DNA of 47,073 nucleotides from a virus, in the IMG/VR virus record IMGVR_UViG_3300005253_000529, positions 1 through 47,073 of that record; one strand, written 5' to 3'. The translations under genes and the position numbers were made by a program. Positions 46,808 through 47,073 of this stretch are shown here, piece by piece; positions within the stretch are counted from its first letter, which is position 1, and every line of letters begins with the position of its first letter. The notes under the pieces were generated by a model, which was not told where the DNA came from, made no database searches, and saw nothing but the letters and a program-made list of their open reading frames with translations.

Positions 46808-47073
46808 TGGCTCGCGTGTCCTGCCTGCGGTTTCGTCTGTATCTACAAGAAGCGAGCGTTACGAGTGAAGCGGCTCGTAACCGTCTAACGAGGATCGTAC
46901 ATGATGCATTCAATCACGATAGGGGTTTGTATTGGCCTAATCTGCTTACGGTTTATCCCTGTCCTGCCACAGGACACTTGCTCGCCGAGCTTCTTTGTCC
47001 GACGTCTGCGGGTAATGATATTAAGGCCCGCATCAATTTCATCAAGGAGCGCGTGTCGGGGGGGGGGGGAGGG
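46807..47073 (+). CDS. N-terminal part of a gene cut by the contig end
   Basis: Opens with ATG 46807 sharing the stop of the giant gene (TAATG) and stays open to the end. It reads MARVSCLRFRLYLQEASVTS and continues with LTRIVHDAFNHDRGLYWPN, ending ...INFIKERV before the poly-G at 47058; codons after that are unreliable. Not recognised. It may be the same gene whose last 14 codons stand at 94-138. Confidence 0.55.
   Translation, partial: MARVSCLRFRLYLQEASVTSEAARNRLTRIVHDAFNHDRGLYWPNLLTVYPCPATGHLLAELLCPTSAGNDIKARINFIKERVSGGGGG
47058..47073. other. Poly-G contig end, probable artefact
   Basis: A run of G with one A ends the window and matches the left-end poly-G. Real coding sequence is lost here. 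Confidence 0.8.

Overview
The window looks like an almost complete genome of a lytic tailed phage with a podovirus-like (short-tail) virion, assembled from shotgun or metagenomic reads. It has a large terminase, portal, ClpP-type head protease, scaffold, capsid protein, adaptor, tail hub and tail fibre, but no recognisable tape-measure protein, sheath or baseplate. It also carries its own family A DNA polymerase, RepA-like helicase and recombination nucleases. No integrase, repressor or host gene was recognised, and the sequence does not identify the host. Both contig ends dissolve into poly-G, which looks like a sequencing artefact. A gene fragment runs into each end, so the genome is probably circular or circularly permuted with a short unresolved gap.

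Layout. (1) 95-9903, plus strand: second half of the late operon (small membrane protein, sigma70-like promoter, scaffold, terminator, major capsid protein, two tandem paralogous beta-rich proteins, adaptor with an inserted carbohydrate-binding-like domain, tail hub, tail fibre, holin-like protein). (2) 9821-30954, minus strand: a long early/middle operon with many ATGA or TAATG stop/start overlaps. Read in transcription order it begins with a run of tiny zinc-knuckle proteins, then a RepA-like helicase, an XPD/DinG-type helicase interrupted by an intein, HNH endonuclease, tRNA-like gene, GH25 lysozyme, uracil-DNA glycosylase with an HNH gene nested out of frame, DNA polymerase, a strongly promoted unknown protein, Cas4/RecB-like nuclease, RecA-fold ATPase, ERCC4 nuclease, dATP/dGTP diphosphohydrolase-like protein, deoxyribosyltransferase-like protein, metallophosphoesterase and an HExxH protein. 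(3) 30955-31485: AT-rich divergent intergenic region with DnaA-box-like repeats and divergent promoters, the best origin candidate. (4) 31486-47058, plus strand: first half of the late operon (HNH, small head proteins, ClpP protease, FmdB-like zinc ribbon, basic protein, TerL, portal, ejection-type proteins including one of 1844 residues). It continues across the contig junction into region 1.

The points most worth a second look are: two small early genes that each carry one in-frame amber codon although TAG is a normal stop elsewhere; an HNH gene inserted out of frame in the uracil-DNA glycosylase gene, leaving the host frame open; a set of about a dozen zinc-knuckle microproteins, many too short for routine gene callers; a polymerase with a zinc-knuckle-like insertion and HDA instead of HDE in motif C; a 17-bp inverted repeat upstream of the exonuclease; and a 12-mer shared by the late promoter and the strongest early promoter.
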